Counted from the stretch's first letter, positions 28,399 through 37,240 are shown. The stretch: DNA of 64,000 bases from Sphingobacteriales bacterium 50-39 (GCA_001898505.1 MKTZ01000015.1:372001-436000); one strand, 5' to 3'. Notes: a model not told the origin generated them from the letters alone. Numbers and translations: made by a program.

Positions 28399-30657
28399 TC
28401 AAGGATGCATCCTGGCGGCCACGAACTCCCCTATCTTCCGCCCCTCCTCCAATCCATACGCAATGGCCGGTTTGAAATGTATCCCGCCGTAGAATCGGCT
28501 GATAGCTGCCTCTTCCGCAGCATGTTGAAAGGACGTAAACGACCTCGGCGGCAGCCCAAACTCCACCTCCGTCGAGTCCGCAAAGGCAAAATGCTCCCCG
28601 AACAGCCGGGTCAGCACCACGGCCGCACAGGCGGACACAACGCTATGTCCGCTGGTATACTCCGGGAACGGCGGTGTTTGTAACAACGGCATCCAATCCT
28701 GGCTGATATACTGGTTGATATAGGTCTCCGGCCGGATGGCGTTGCTCCGGTACTTCTCATCCCAGCAGCTGATAAAAGCGTCCGCGATGACGACAGAGAC
28801 CCAGGCATACGCCTGCAGGCTCCGCACCACATCCGAGCCAGCCTTCTGACAGGCCACGGACGTAATATTGATCCAATGCCCGCCGGGCGAGATCTTCTTC
28901 GTAGCAAACATCAAATGGCCATTCACATTCATCTTAAAAGGATTGCAATCCCAGAAATTCGCGATCCATCGCTGTTCTTCCGTCAGCTGAAGACCCGCCT
29001 CATACACCTCCATCGCATCCTTGTAAAAAGGGCTCCCCTTCTCTTGCGAAAAAGGAGTGGGAGGATGAGGTATGAACTGCCGCGCGGAGTCGATGACAAA
29101 GGTCCGCATCTTGCTCCAGTGGGGTTCCACCGCCTTCATATACGCGGGAGGAGTAGGTTTCCAGGTTGCCGCGTCGTTCCCCGGATCATATTTTGCCAGC
29201 GCCCTTGTCTCTTTGTAATGGTCCTTCCCGGCCCAGGCCAGGACATGCGCCGCCACCTTGTCCCCATATTCCACGGAGTTGGTATATACATCTGCCGGCA
29301 GGATGGCCTTCCTATCCGCCAGCAGCCGCACCCGGAAATCTTCTATCTGATCTTCCGAGATCACCAGGGTCTTGCCTACTTTAAGCACGGCCTCCACGGC
29401 AGACAGGGAAAAATCATATTTCTTTCCCGCCTCAGGCGCCGGCACGGCGTCCAACGCGTGCAACGTGCCCGCAAAAGAAGCAAAGGCGGTATTACCCTGA
29501 CGGGCTGCTTCATAGCCGGCCACCGTCATATATGCATAAATGCGGCTGGCTACAGGGGGAGAAAAAATATCGTGTACCATCACATCCGTCACTTCCTTGA
29601 TGCTCCGGTGGATCAGTTGCGGATCATCTGCCCGCAGCGACTGGCCCTCGAGGTCAGGCAGCCAAAAATCAAACGGTTCATCTCTTACGGCCACCAGTGT
29701 CCCGTCTTTGTACACGAGCTCGGCCACCTGTATCGAGCTTCGCTTCTCAGAATAAGGGTAGTCGCCGTCCTTATCCAGGGTGGCTTCACCATGCGTCTTT
29801 CTGCCCGGATGTGTAAAATAAAAAATATAGCTCTTATCTCCCACTACCACGACATCCGCATGCGCCCCCGTGGGTGAATCGTCAGGTCGCACGCCATTCT
29901 TATCCAGCACCAGTCCCTGTTTCTCCCAGGTGATGGCGTCCTTACTGCGATACACCCGCTGACCATGCCATTCATCCGTGATCATCCAATACCAGCCGGA
30001 GAACTGGAATATCTTTGGTCCCTCATGCGGCGCTCCGCCAATAGCGGGTTTTTCAGCCGACCGCCAATGTACAAGATCACCGCTCTCCGCTGTCATAGTG
30101 ATGCTGTGATAGTCGTCTTTATACCATACATGCCATTTCCCATCCGGCAGCTTTAGGAAGGTCGGGTCGATGACATTGTCCGATATAAGTTTTAATGAGT
30201 CCTTAAAGGTCCAGTTCCAAAGGTCTTTGCTGGTAAAATGAACGATGTGCGCCTTGCCGCCCCAATTGTTGCGCACACCTCTTATATAGGCGACAAACAT
30301 ATGGTAAATTCCCTCATCGAAAAAAATGTCGGGAGCCCAGAAGGTATTCACCCCTTCTTCGAACTCCAGCTTCGGGGCGCCATGATATGACCAGGACTGC
30401 CCGTGATCATCCGTCACCGCCACTCCAATATTGGTCCCATAGCAAAAGGCGACACCCGCAGACTGGACATTGGCCCGGCGCTGTGTATAGAACATCCACC
30501 ATTGTTTTTTTTCTCTGTTGTAGACCACTACCGGATCGGCAGCACCATCGTAGATGGGATCGCGAAAAAGGGGGGCGGGGGCTTTGTGTATTTGCTGGGC
30601 GTGCCCTCCTGTTTGCAGCAGGGTCAAAAGGAGGAGAGCGATGACAAGCTTCTTCAT
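28399..30657 (-). CDS. GH43-like hydrolase fused to vanadium haloperoxidase/PAP2 domain
   Basis: A 752-residue exported protein (signal peptide ending GGHAQ). Residues about 28-335 form a five-bladed propeller with GH43/GH-F-like catalytic positions: D41 (GAADPVVV), WAPD (107-110), D164 (VIDPTF), E212 (HEGPKIF). Residues about 350-750 are a vanadium-dependent haloperoxidase-like domain of the PAP2 superfamily. It starts at the typical ISPPVASRIYAY-like segment (FSPPVASRIYAY) and holds all vanadate ligands in correct spacing: K635 and R642, S669-G670-H671, R721 and H727. The frame is unbroken across the joint, so this is a real fusion. The PAP2 domain could be a haloperoxidase or a phosphatase. 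A LacI-type palindrome abuts the start codon. The divergent gene encodes an FG-GAP/UnbV protein, a common neighbour of these peroxidases. Confidence 0.85.
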   Translation of the reverse strand: MKKLVIALLLLTLLQTGGHAQQIHKAPAPLFRDPIYDGAADPVVVYNREKKQWWMFYTQRRANVQSAGVAFCYGTNIGVAVTDDHGQSWSYHGAPKLEFEEGVNTFWAPDIFFDEGIYHMFVAYIRGVRNNWGGKAHIVHFTSKDLWNWTFKDSLKLISDNVIDPTFLKLPDGKWHVWYKDDYHSITMTAESGDLVHWRSAEKPAIGGAPHEGPKIFQFSGWYWMITDEWHGQRVYRSKDAITWEKQGLVLDKNGVRPDDSPTGAHADVVVVGDKSYIFYFTHPGRKTHGEATLDKDGDYPYSEKRSSIQVAELVYKDGTLVAVRDEPFDFWLPDLEGQSLRADDPQLIHRSIKEVTDVMVHDIFSPPVASRIYAYMTVAGYEAARQGNTAFASFAGTLHALDAVPAPEAGKKYDFSLSAVEAVLKVGKTLVISEDQIEDFRVRLLADRKAILPADVYTNSVEYGDKVAAHVLAWAGKDHYKETRALAKYDPGNDAATWKPTPPAYMKAVEPHWSKMRTFVIDSARQFIPHPPTPFSQEKGSPFYKDAMEVYEAGLQLTEEQRWIANFWDCNPFKMNVNGHLMFATKKISPGGHWINITSVACQKAGSDVVRSLQAYAWVSVVIADAFISCWDEKYRSNAIRPETYINQYISQDWMPLLQTPPFPEYTSGHSVVSACAAVVLTRLFGEHFAFADSTEVEFGLPPRSFTSFQHAAEEAAISRFYGGIHFKPAIAYGLEEGRKIGEFVAARMHP

Positions 30658-30668
30658 AAACGTTTACA
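30655..30668. promoter_or_regulatory. LacI-type operator at the start of the GH43-haloperoxidase gene
   Basis: The perfect palindrome TAAACGTTTA (30657-30666) touches the ATG of the minus-strand gene. Read on that strand the site is TGTAAACGTTTATG, very close to the susC-proximal site at 23645-23658. A repressor bound here would block initiation of transcription or translation of the fusion gene and could also affect the divergent FG-GAP gene, 159 bases away. Confidence 0.55.
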
Positions 30669-30761
30669 TTCTTTCCAGCGGCAACTTACCGCAGGAAACC
30701 CTGGCTACCTATCCAAATCCGATCATTTTATAGTCGATTTGTTTCAATTTTTATGCAAAAA

Positions 30762-30791
30762 ATTGCACGGTTGACGGTTTTCCTATCTTGC
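30762..30791 (+). promoter_or_regulatory. Possible Bacteroidota promoter for the FG-GAP gene
   Basis: ATTG (-33 type, 30762-30765), 18-base spacer, TATCTTGC (-7 type, near TAnnTTTG) at 30784-30791, 25 bases before the ATG at 30817. The spacer is slightly short and the -7 box is one base off, so this is tentative. Confidence 0.35.
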
Positions 30792-30816
30792 ATGACCAAA
30801 ACGAAGCAAAAACCAT

Positions 30817-33800
30817 ATGAAATCCCGCCTCCTTTTACGGCCGTTTGCATTAATTTTTGCATTGCTTGCCTTTACGGCCTCGGCCTGGTCCCAACCCAAA
30901 GCGGCGGCGCAGAACAAGACCCTCTTCCAATTGCTTCCTCCTGCCCGCACAGGGATCAACTTTACCAACAAGATCTTCGAGAGCGACTCTTTAAATATTC
31001 TCAACCAGGCCAATATCTACAATGGCGGCGGTGTCGGGATCGGGGACTTCAACCACGATGGACTACAGGACATCTTTTTATCGGGAAATATGGTTTCCAG
31101 CAAGCTGTACCTGAACAAAGGCCATATGAAGTTCGAGGACATCACCGACCGGGCCGGCGTGACGGGAGACGGCAGATGGTGCACCGGTGTCTCCGTCGTC
31201 GATGTCAATGGAGATGGCTGGCTGGATATCTATGTATCCGCCAGCTTCCGAAAAGATGCCCGTCTGCGGACCAATCTGCTTTATATCAACCAGGGTGTAG
31301 ACAAAAACGGCATCCCCACATTCAAGGAGTCCGCGGTGGCCTATGGCATTGCGGACACGGGCTTTAGCACACAAGGCATATTCTTCGACTACGACCACGA
31401 TGGCGACCTGGATCTGTATATTGTGACAAACCAGATCAACGACCCCAGGACCCCTATCCGGTTCCGACCCAAACTGACGGATGGCAGCGCATTGAACAAC
31501 GACAGGCTCTATCGCAACAACGGCAACGGCACTTTTACCAATGTCACCAAAGAGGCGGGTATACTGATAGAAGGATGGGGCCATGCAGGGTGTATCTCCG
31601 ACTTCAACGGGGATGGCTGGCTCGATATATATATCGCCGACGATTTCGTGTCCAATGACCTGCTCTATATCAACAATCGTGATGGAACATTTACCGACAG
31701 ACTCGGAGAGTATTTTCATCACACGGGCTGGAACGCCATGGGTACGGATGTAGTGGACATCAACAACGATGGACTGCCCGATATCGTCTCGATGGAAATG
31801 CTTCCCGAGAACAACCTTCGTAAAAAGAGAATGCTGGCCGGCAACGAATATTACAACTATTTCAACAGCCAGCGCTTCGGCTATACGCACCAGTATATTC
31901 GAAATGTGCTGCAGCTCAACAGGGGTATGTCGCCGGATGGCCATCCCGTCTTTAGCGAAGTGGGGTTCATGGCAGGCATCTACGAGACAGATTGGAGCTG
32001 GTGCCCGCTCGTTGCGGACTTCGACAATGACGGCTTTCGCGATCTGGTGGTTACCAACGGTCTCCCCCGTGACGTCACCGATCTCGACTATGTTGCTTAC
32101 AATAGTGGACAGGGAGGTTTTGGACATTATGATCTCAAGATGGTAGACTCCCTCCCGATCGTGCGGTTGCCGGGTTATTCGTTCAAGAACAACGGCGGCT
32201 TTACATTCACCAATACCAGTACCGATTGGGGTTTTACGCATCCCAGTTTCTCCAATGGGGGCGCTTATGCGGACCTGGATAATGACGGCGACCTGGACCT
32301 GGTGATCAACAATATCAACGAGCCCGCCTTTGTTTATGAGAATACGCTGAACACGCCGGGACGTCCTGCAAAAAGTCATTGGCTGAGCGCGAGCTTCACC
32401 GGCGTAGGACAGAACCTCGACGGCATCGGATCCTCCATGCGTGTATATTACGATCACGGGAAGCAACAGTTTTATGAACACCAGCCCTGCCGTGGCTATA
32501 TGTCTACCGATGATTACCGCGCGCATTTTGGGCTGGGTGGCGTAACACATATCGACAGCATACGGGTACGCTGGCCGGATGGCAGGACACAGCTGCTAAA
32601 GGATGTCTCCGTGGACCAGAACATTACCGTGTCTTATCGTGATGCCGCGGGTTATATTGCACCCTACGATTATCATGCATCCTCGCCGCTGTTCAGGAAC
32701 GTAGCAGACAATTATGGTATTCACTTCAAGCCCCAGGAGAAGGACGTCATCGACTACAATATCCAGCCTGCGCTCCCTCACAAGCTGAGCCAGTATGGGC
32801 CTGGTATTGCCGTGGGTGATGTAGACAAGAATGGATATGAGGATTTTTATATCGGGGGTGCTGCGGGTCATAAAGGCATGTTCTTTATGCAGGATGAGAA
32901 AGGGAATTTCACCATCGACAGCACCCGCCTGCCGCTGGATGAAGGCCATCCCGGCGAGGATATGGGCGTACTGTTCTTCGATGCGGATGGTGACGGGGAC
33001 CTCGACCTTTATGTGGTCAGCGGCAGCTACGAGCTGGCGCCCGGTAGCCCCGCCAGTCAGGATATACTGTATTTCAATGACGGACAGGGCAGGTTTACGC
33101 CTCACTACGATGCGCTGCCAAAAATGTTCTCCAATGGCAGCTGTGTCCGGGCCGCCGACTTCGACGGGGACGGGGACCTCGACCTTTTTGTGGCGGGGCG
33201 CGTGACCTCTGGCGCCTATCCTACCCCGCCGCAGTCCTATCTGTTGGAGAACCACTCCGGCAGTTTTTTCGACGTGACAAAAAGATGGTGTCCCGAGCTG
33301 CAGAACATCGGCATGGTCACCGATGCTCTTTGGTCCGACTTTGACGGGGATGGCAAACCCGACCTCGTGCTCACAGGTGAGTGGATGGCTCCTACCTTTC
33401 TGAAGAACACCGGTAAGGGTCTCGTCAATATCAGCGACTCCACGGGCATTGCCAGTCACAAAGGCTGGTGGAACAGCCTGGTGGCGGGAGATTTTGACAA
33501 TGATGGCGACATCGATTATATAGCCGGCAATCTGGGACTTAACTCCAATTATAAGGGCACGCCTGCCGAGCCGATGGTGGTTTATGCAAAGGACCTGGAT
33601 GATAATGGGCTGTTGGACGCCATGGTATTCTGCTATATGCGGGCGGAAGACGGCGCCCGCAAGCTCTTCCCCATGACGGCACGTGATGATATGGCCAGCC
33701 AGATGATCTCTATGCGTAAACGCTACCCTAGTTATAAGTCTTATGGACTGGCCACCATCGATGATCTTTGGAAACCAAAAGATCGGGAAAATGCCCTTAT

Positions 33801-34389
33801 GTTCCAGGCTACGGATATGACTAGCAGTTATATCGAGAATCTGGGTAATGGGAAGTTTGCTATACACGCGCTGCCTGCCGAGGCGCAGATAGCGCCAGTC
33901 TACGGAATGGATGCCGTCGACATCGACGGTGATGGCGATCTCGACCTGCTGATGGTGGGTAATGATTATGGTATGGAACCCTATAGCGGGCGGCATGACG
34001 CCTTTATGGGTCTTTATATGAAGGGCGATGGCCGGGGCGGCTTTACGCCGTGGCCCCTGCCCGCCAGCGGCTTCTATGCAAAAGGGGACGCCAAAGGCCT
34101 GGCCCGGCTGCACACCGCGCGTAATGAGGACATCTGGGTCGCTACGCAGAACCAGGACAGCCTTGTTACGATGCATCTGGCGGCCCCGCCGGTACGCAAG
34201 TGGATCGATCTACAGCCCGGGGATTTTTCCATCGATGTCTTTTATGTCGATGGGCAGAAGAGACATATGGAGGCATACTATGGCTCTACATATCTCTCGC
34301 AGTCTTCGAGAAAAATCCCGGTGAATGGAAATGTAAAAAACGTAGTGATCACGGATTTCAGGGGGAATAAAAGGGAAGTTATGCCTTGA
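30817..34389 (+). CDS. Large FG-GAP/VCBS-repeat protein with UnbV/ASPIC domain
   Basis: A 1,190-residue exported protein (signal peptide ending ASAWSQ). It carries at least a dozen calcium-binding FG-GAP loops of the form DxDxDGxxD (DFNHDGLQDI, DVNGDGWLDIYV, DYDHDGDLDLYI, DFDNDGFRDLV, DADGDGDLDLYV, DIDGDGDLDLLM and others), forming two integrin-like beta propellers. Between them, at about residues 520-610, is an ASPIC/UnbV segment (NLDGIGSSMRVYYDHGKQQFYEHQPCRGY...SIRVRWPDGRTQLL). Such CRTAC1-like proteins are surface or periplasmic in Bacteroidota and often lie beside SusCD and vanadium haloperoxidase genes; the function is unknown. Divergent from the GH43-haloperoxidase gene. Confidence 0.88.
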   Translation: MKSRLLLRPFALIFALLAFTASAWSQPKAAAQNKTLFQLLPPARTGINFTNKIFESDSLNILNQANIYNGGGVGIGDFNHDGLQDIFLSGNMVSSKLYLNKGHMKFEDITDRAGVTGDGRWCTGVSVVDVNGDGWLDIYVSASFRKDARLRTNLLYINQGVDKNGIPTFKESAVAYGIADTGFSTQGIFFDYDHDGDLDLYIVTNQINDPRTPIRFRPKLTDGSALNNDRLYRNNGNGTFTNVTKEAGILIEGWGHAGCISDFNGDGWLDIYIADDFVSNDLLYINNRDGTFTDRLGEYFHHTGWNAMGTDVVDINNDGLPDIVSMEMLPENNLRKKRMLAGNEYYNYFNSQRFGYTHQYIRNVLQLNRGMSPDGHPVFSEVGFMAGIYETDWSWCPLVADFDNDGFRDLVVTNGLPRDVTDLDYVAYNSGQGGFGHYDLKMVDSLPIVRLPGYSFKNNGGFTFTNTSTDWGFTHPSFSNGGAYADLDNDGDLDLVINNINEPAFVYENTLNTPGRPAKSHWLSASFTGVGQNLDGIGSSMRVYYDHGKQQFYEHQPCRGYMSTDDYRAHFGLGGVTHIDSIRVRWPDGRTQLLKDVSVDQNITVSYRDAAGYIAPYDYHASSPLFRNVADNYGIHFKPQEKDVIDYNIQPALPHKLSQYGPGIAVGDVDKNGYEDFYIGGAAGHKGMFFMQDEKGNFTIDSTRLPLDEGHPGEDMGVLFFDADGDGDLDLYVVSGSYELAPGSPASQDILYFNDGQGRFTPHYDALPKMFSNGSCVRAADFDGDGDLDLFVAGRVTSGAYPTPPQSYLLENHSGSFFDVTKRWCPELQNIGMVTDALWSDFDGDGKPDLVLTGEWMAPTFLKNTGKGLVNISDSTGIASHKGWWNSLVAGDFDNDGDIDYIAGNLGLNSNYKGTPAEPMVVYAKDLDDNGLLDAMVFCYMRAEDGARKLFPMTARDDMASQMISMRKRYPSYKSYGLATIDDLWKPKDRENALMFQATDMTSSYIENLGNGKFAIHALPAEAQIAPVYGMDAVDIDGDGDLDLLMVGNDYGMEPYSGRHDAFMGLYMKGDGRGGFTPWPLPASGFYAKGDAKGLARLHTARNEDIWVATQNQDSLVTMHLAAPPVRKWIDLQPGDFSIDVFYVDGQKRHMEAYYGSTYLSQSSRKIPVNGNVKNVVITDFRGNKREVMP

Positions 34390-34420
34390 TCTCGGCTCGT
34401 GGGCTTTATTCGTGAAGGTA

Positions 34421-34519
34421 TTAGTTGCCAAAACCAGTATTTTTAGACCACTTTTGGCTAATAATAAATTTATTATCCGCCAAAACCATCTCTTTTTTCA
34501 TACTTTTGGCGAATAATAA
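34421..34519. repeat. Tandem pair of inverted repeats upstream of an ATPase gene
   Basis: Four TTTTGGC arms in alternating orientation with a 52-base period: GCCAAAA at 34427-34433, TTTTGGC at 34452-34458, GCCAAAA at 34479-34485, TTTTGGC at 34504-34510. In the second unit TTATTATCCGCCAAAA (34470-34485) pairs with TTTTGGCGAATAATAA (34504-34519) with one mismatch in 16. The middle two arms also form a palindrome centred on AAATTT. It ends eight bases before the ATG at 34527, so it probably spans the promoter and leader. Confidence 0.8.
34501..34508 (+). promoter_or_regulatory. -7 promoter element of the ATPase gene
   Basis: TACTTTTG is an exact match to the Bacteroidota -7 consensus TAnnTTTG, 18 bases before the ATG, and overlaps the last inverted-repeat arm. 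No good -33 TTTG is seen 19-21 bases upstream. Confidence 0.35.
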
Positions 34520-34526
34520 CCTGACT

Positions 34527-35969
34527 ATGAACACCACTATCATCGGTCGCGAAAATGAGATCAAAATTCTCGAAAGGCTGTTGCACTCGCAGGATCCGGA
34601 GTTATTGGCTATTTATGGCCGGCGAAGGATAGGCAAGACCTTTCTTATAAAATCATATTATCAGAAACATATCGCATTCTCATGTAGCGGGCAGTACAAT
34701 GGAAAGACCCGGGAACAGCTGATCAATTTTACTGAGCAACTGAACCTGTATTTCCCTGAGAAAAAGATGCTTCTTGCTCCAACTACCTGGCAGGAGGCAT
34801 TTAGCATTTTGCGCGAACGTCTCGATGGCTTGAAGGGAGCCAGTAAGAAGGTGATCTTTTTTGATGAGCTTCCCTGGCTGGACACTCATAAATCCGGCTT
34901 TCTGTCTGCATTCAGCTATTTTTGGAATATACATGCCTCCCAGCGTGGTGATATCCTGGTGGTGATCTGTGGCTCAGCTGCATCCTGGATCATCGATAAG
35001 GTAGTGAATAATAAGGGAGGGCTGCACAACCGCATAACGCAGCGTATACGGCTTCTCCCGTTCAATTTGAAAGAGACGGAAACATATCTGCGTTACAGAA
35101 ATATTAAACTGGATCATTATCAGATCCTTCAATTATATATGGTAATGGGTGGAGTGCCCGCTTACCTGAAGGCTGTAGAGGGAGGCTTGAGTGCAGGACA
35201 GATCATCGAAAAATGTTGTTTTTCAAAGGACGGCATATTAGCCAATGAATTCGGCAACCTTTATGCTGCCTTGTTCAACAACCCCAATAAACACATCGAA
35301 GTTATACAAGCCCTTTCCAGGAAAAGCAAAGGGCTTACCAGATCGGAGATCTTAAAGACAAGCAAATTATCCACCGGCGGCAGTATAACAACCATCCTGA
35401 ACGAGCTGACAGAAAGTGGTTTTATCCAAAAGACCTATCCATTTGAAAAGAAAGAAAAGGACAGTCTGTACCGCCTAGCAGACGAATTTTCCTTGTTTTA
35501 TTTCAGGTTCATGCAACGGAGAGATGGCCACAGTTATGAAAAAGATACCTGGCTTGGATTACAGGCTACACAGACATATATAAGCTGGTGCGGCTATGCC
35601 TTCGAAAATATATGTATGAAACATATAGCTCAAATTAAGAAAGCACTGCAAATAGGTGGCGTGCAGTCTGTAGAGTCATCCTGGTATACACCGGGAAGAG
35701 GTAAGAACAGCGGTGCTCAGATAGACCTGCTGATCGACAGGGCTGACCACTGTATTAATATTTGCGAAATGAAATTCAACAAAAAGCCGTTTGTAATTGA
35801 TAGAAAGTATGCAGCCGACCTTCAAAAAAGAGCAATGGTCTTCCGGGAAACAACAGATACAAAGAAGACCCTGTTTCTAACATTTATTACAACCTACGGT
35901 CTTTTTGACAATGACCATACACGTCAATTAAGCGATGCTGAAATTACAATGCAAGCTTTTTTTCAGTGA
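34527..35969 (+). CDS. AAA ATPase of the archaeal-type/DUF234 family
   Basis: A 480-residue cytoplasmic ATPase. The start was placed at 34527 because the family opens with a short strand (TTIIGRENEIKILERLL) before the Walker A, and the in-frame upstream start lies in the repeat. Walker A is GRRRIGKTFLI; Walker B is KVIFFDELPWLD; sensor-like VVICGSAASWI follows. A winged-helix region (GLTRSEILKTSKLSTGGSITTILNELTESGFI) precedes the C-terminal DUF234 domain, a nuclease-like fold (AQIDLLIDRADHCINICEMKFN) with E and K as possible catalytic residues. These proteins occur in many copies in Bacteroidota and are suspected mobile or defence-related; no function is proven. It converges with the next gene, overlapping it by 7 bases. 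Confidence 0.85.
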   Translation: MNTTIIGRENEIKILERLLHSQDPELLAIYGRRRIGKTFLIKSYYQKHIAFSCSGQYNGKTREQLINFTEQLNLYFPEKKMLLAPTTWQEAFSILRERLDGLKGASKKVIFFDELPWLDTHKSGFLSAFSYFWNIHASQRGDILVVICGSAASWIIDKVVNNKGGLHNRITQRIRLLPFNLKETETYLRYRNIKLDHYQILQLYMVMGGVPAYLKAVEGGLSAGQIIEKCCFSKDGILANEFGNLYAALFNNPNKHIEVIQALSRKSKGLTRSEILKTSKLSTGGSITTILNELTESGFIQKTYPFEKKEKDSLYRLADEFSLFYFRFMQRRDGHSYEKDTWLGLQATQTYISWCGYAFENICMKHIAQIKKALQIGGVQSVESSWYTPGRGKNSGAQIDLLIDRADHCINICEMKFNKKPFVIDRKYAADLQKRAMVFRETTDTKKTLFLTFITTYGLFDNDHTRQLSDAEITMQAFFQ

Positions 35970-36412
35970 CTTGATTCGCCCTCCCGCACATAACGCTCGA
36001 TAATCTCCCGGTTGACACCTGTCCCTTCCACTTTCTCCTGTCCACGCTGGACCAGCGTATCCCCATGCAGGCTCACCGTAAAGGCGAAGGTTTGTCCTTC
36101 CCAGTTCCTGTCGTTGTAAAAGTCGAGGTGCTCGGTATATTGATCGCCTTTGAGGGTATAGCTGCCACCACCCGCATCGAAGTGGTTGGCCGAGTCCTTG
36201 GGAAGATTTGTATCGTGTTTTAAAAAGGCGAAATGTGATCCATTGATGATCTTGATCATTCGTGTCTTTCCCGTATAGTCGGTCACGGTAGACACGCCGC
36301 TGGTGATATTGGTTGCCGATACCAGCCGCCAGGTCCCTTCGATGGAAATATTGGACGAATGCTGGCAGGCCAGAAAAAGAAGACAGATCAGAGAGGTGAT
36401 AATTCTTTTCAT
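35963..36412 (-). CDS. Small lipocalin-like lipoprotein
   Basis: A 149-residue lipoprotein. Start 36412 gives MKRIITSLICLLFLACQ with the lipobox Cys at residue 16; an in-frame ATG further upstream (36460) would bury the signal peptide. The mature part opens with IEGTWRLVSATNI, typical of lipocalin-like domains, and is beta-rich throughout (MIKIINGSHFAFLKHD; GGGSYTLKGDQYTEHLDFY). Ligand unknown. Its stop overlaps the 3' end of the ATPase gene on the other strand, leaving no room for a separate terminator. Confidence 0.7.
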   Translation of the reverse strand: MKRIITSLICLLFLACQHSSNISIEGTWRLVSATNITSGVSTVTDYTGKTRMIKIINGSHFAFLKHDTNLPKDSANHFDAGGGSYTLKGDQYTEHLDFYNDRNWEGQTFAFTVSLHGDTLVQRGQEKVEGTGVNREIIERYVREGESSH

Positions 36413-36629
36413 AAGGGAAATATACAGAAAAGGCGGCCCCCGTGACAGTTTTCGTCTCATTTCCGTACACTGTTCATATCAGGATCGTACACCATCTTTC
36501 CCGTCAAAAATTCCAATTAACTGATTCTCAAGCAAGAAAAAAAGTTGGCACTCGGCTGGAAACTGTATTGGCATACCAGGGACGCCTGGTAAGAACAAAA
36601 AAACGATAACACTTAAAAAAGATAATTTT

Positions 36630-37109
36630 ATGAGACAGATAACTAACCTCCGCCGCACGGCCATCACGATGGCGCTCTTTCTAACCCTTGGCATCAGCTA
36701 TAGTTTCGCCAGGCCTTCCTTGCCTTCTTTCAAGCCTTTCGGATCCAATGACGAGATCAGCGTCGCTTTTTCAAAGAGCTTCCGCCATGCACAGATCATA
36801 AGCAAAGAGTCGCACAAGACCTACACCAAGCTTACGTTCAGGATGAATGACATGATCATGTTCGCCTACTATTCAGAGAATGGGGAGTTGCTGGCCGTCA
36901 CTCGCAATATCCTCTCCACGCAGCTACCCATGAACCTGCTGGTCGATCTCAGGACTGACTATAACAATTATTGGATCTCCGACCTTTTCGAGCTTTCCGG
37001 AGAAGGGCAGGATTGCTACTATGTCACGATCGAGAATGCGGATGTCAAGGTCACCCTGCACTCCGTCGGTGATAAATGGGAGGAATTCTCCAAGACCCAG
37101 AAACAATAA
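36630..37109 (+). CDS. Small secreted PepSY-like protein, paralogue A
   Basis: A 159-residue exported protein (signal peptide ending SYSFA). The mature domain (FSKSFRHAQIIS...TFRMNDMIMFAYYSENGELLAVTRNILSTQLPMNL..., then YYVTIENADVKVTLHSVG) has the fold signature of the PepSY-like/DUF2874 family of small periplasmic proteins, with the diagnostic YYSENGELLAVTR core. It is a close paralogue of the protein at 39199-39684; even the leader bases just before the ATG are alike (CTTAAAAAA...TTTTATGA). A strong terminator follows. Function unknown; PepSY-like proteins often inhibit proteases or bind envelope components. Confidence 0.75.
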   Translation: MRQITNLRRTAITMALFLTLGISYSFARPSLPSFKPFGSNDEISVAFSKSFRHAQIISKESHKTYTKLTFRMNDMIMFAYYSENGELLAVTRNILSTQLPMNLLVDLRTDYNNYWISDLFELSGEGQDCYYVTIENADVKVTLHSVGDKWEEFSKTQKQ

Positions 37110-37134
37110 TAACTCCATATATATAAGGGCAACC

Positions 37135-37160
37135 GCCTCCCGGAAGGGGGGCTTTTTTTT
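37135..37160 (+). terminator. Intrinsic terminator of the PepSY-like gene A
   Basis: Stem GCCTCCC (37135-37141) with GGGGGGC (37146-37152), loop GGAA, then eight T. Twenty-five bases after the stop codon. Confidence 0.85.
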
Positions 37161-37214
37161 AAGGGTACAGGCCATTGGCATGTATGCATGAACGCAGCCG
37201 GCCCAGAGGCATCT

Positions 37215-37240
37215 AAAAATAGCCGGAAATGGCTATTTTA
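37215..37240. terminator. A+T-flanked hairpin, possible bidirectional terminator
   Basis: Stem AAAATAGCC/GGCTATTTT around a six-base loop (GGAAAT), with A-run and T-run as part of the stem. It lies between the terminator of the PepSY-like gene and the next gene, about 110 bases before the latter's start. Confidence 0.5.

Noticed and set aside
31078-34176. Two long minus-strand frames opposite the FG-GAP protein gene
   Set aside because: They mirror the Asp-rich repeats (GAC/GAT read as GTC/ATC) and encode Val/Ile-rich nonsense.
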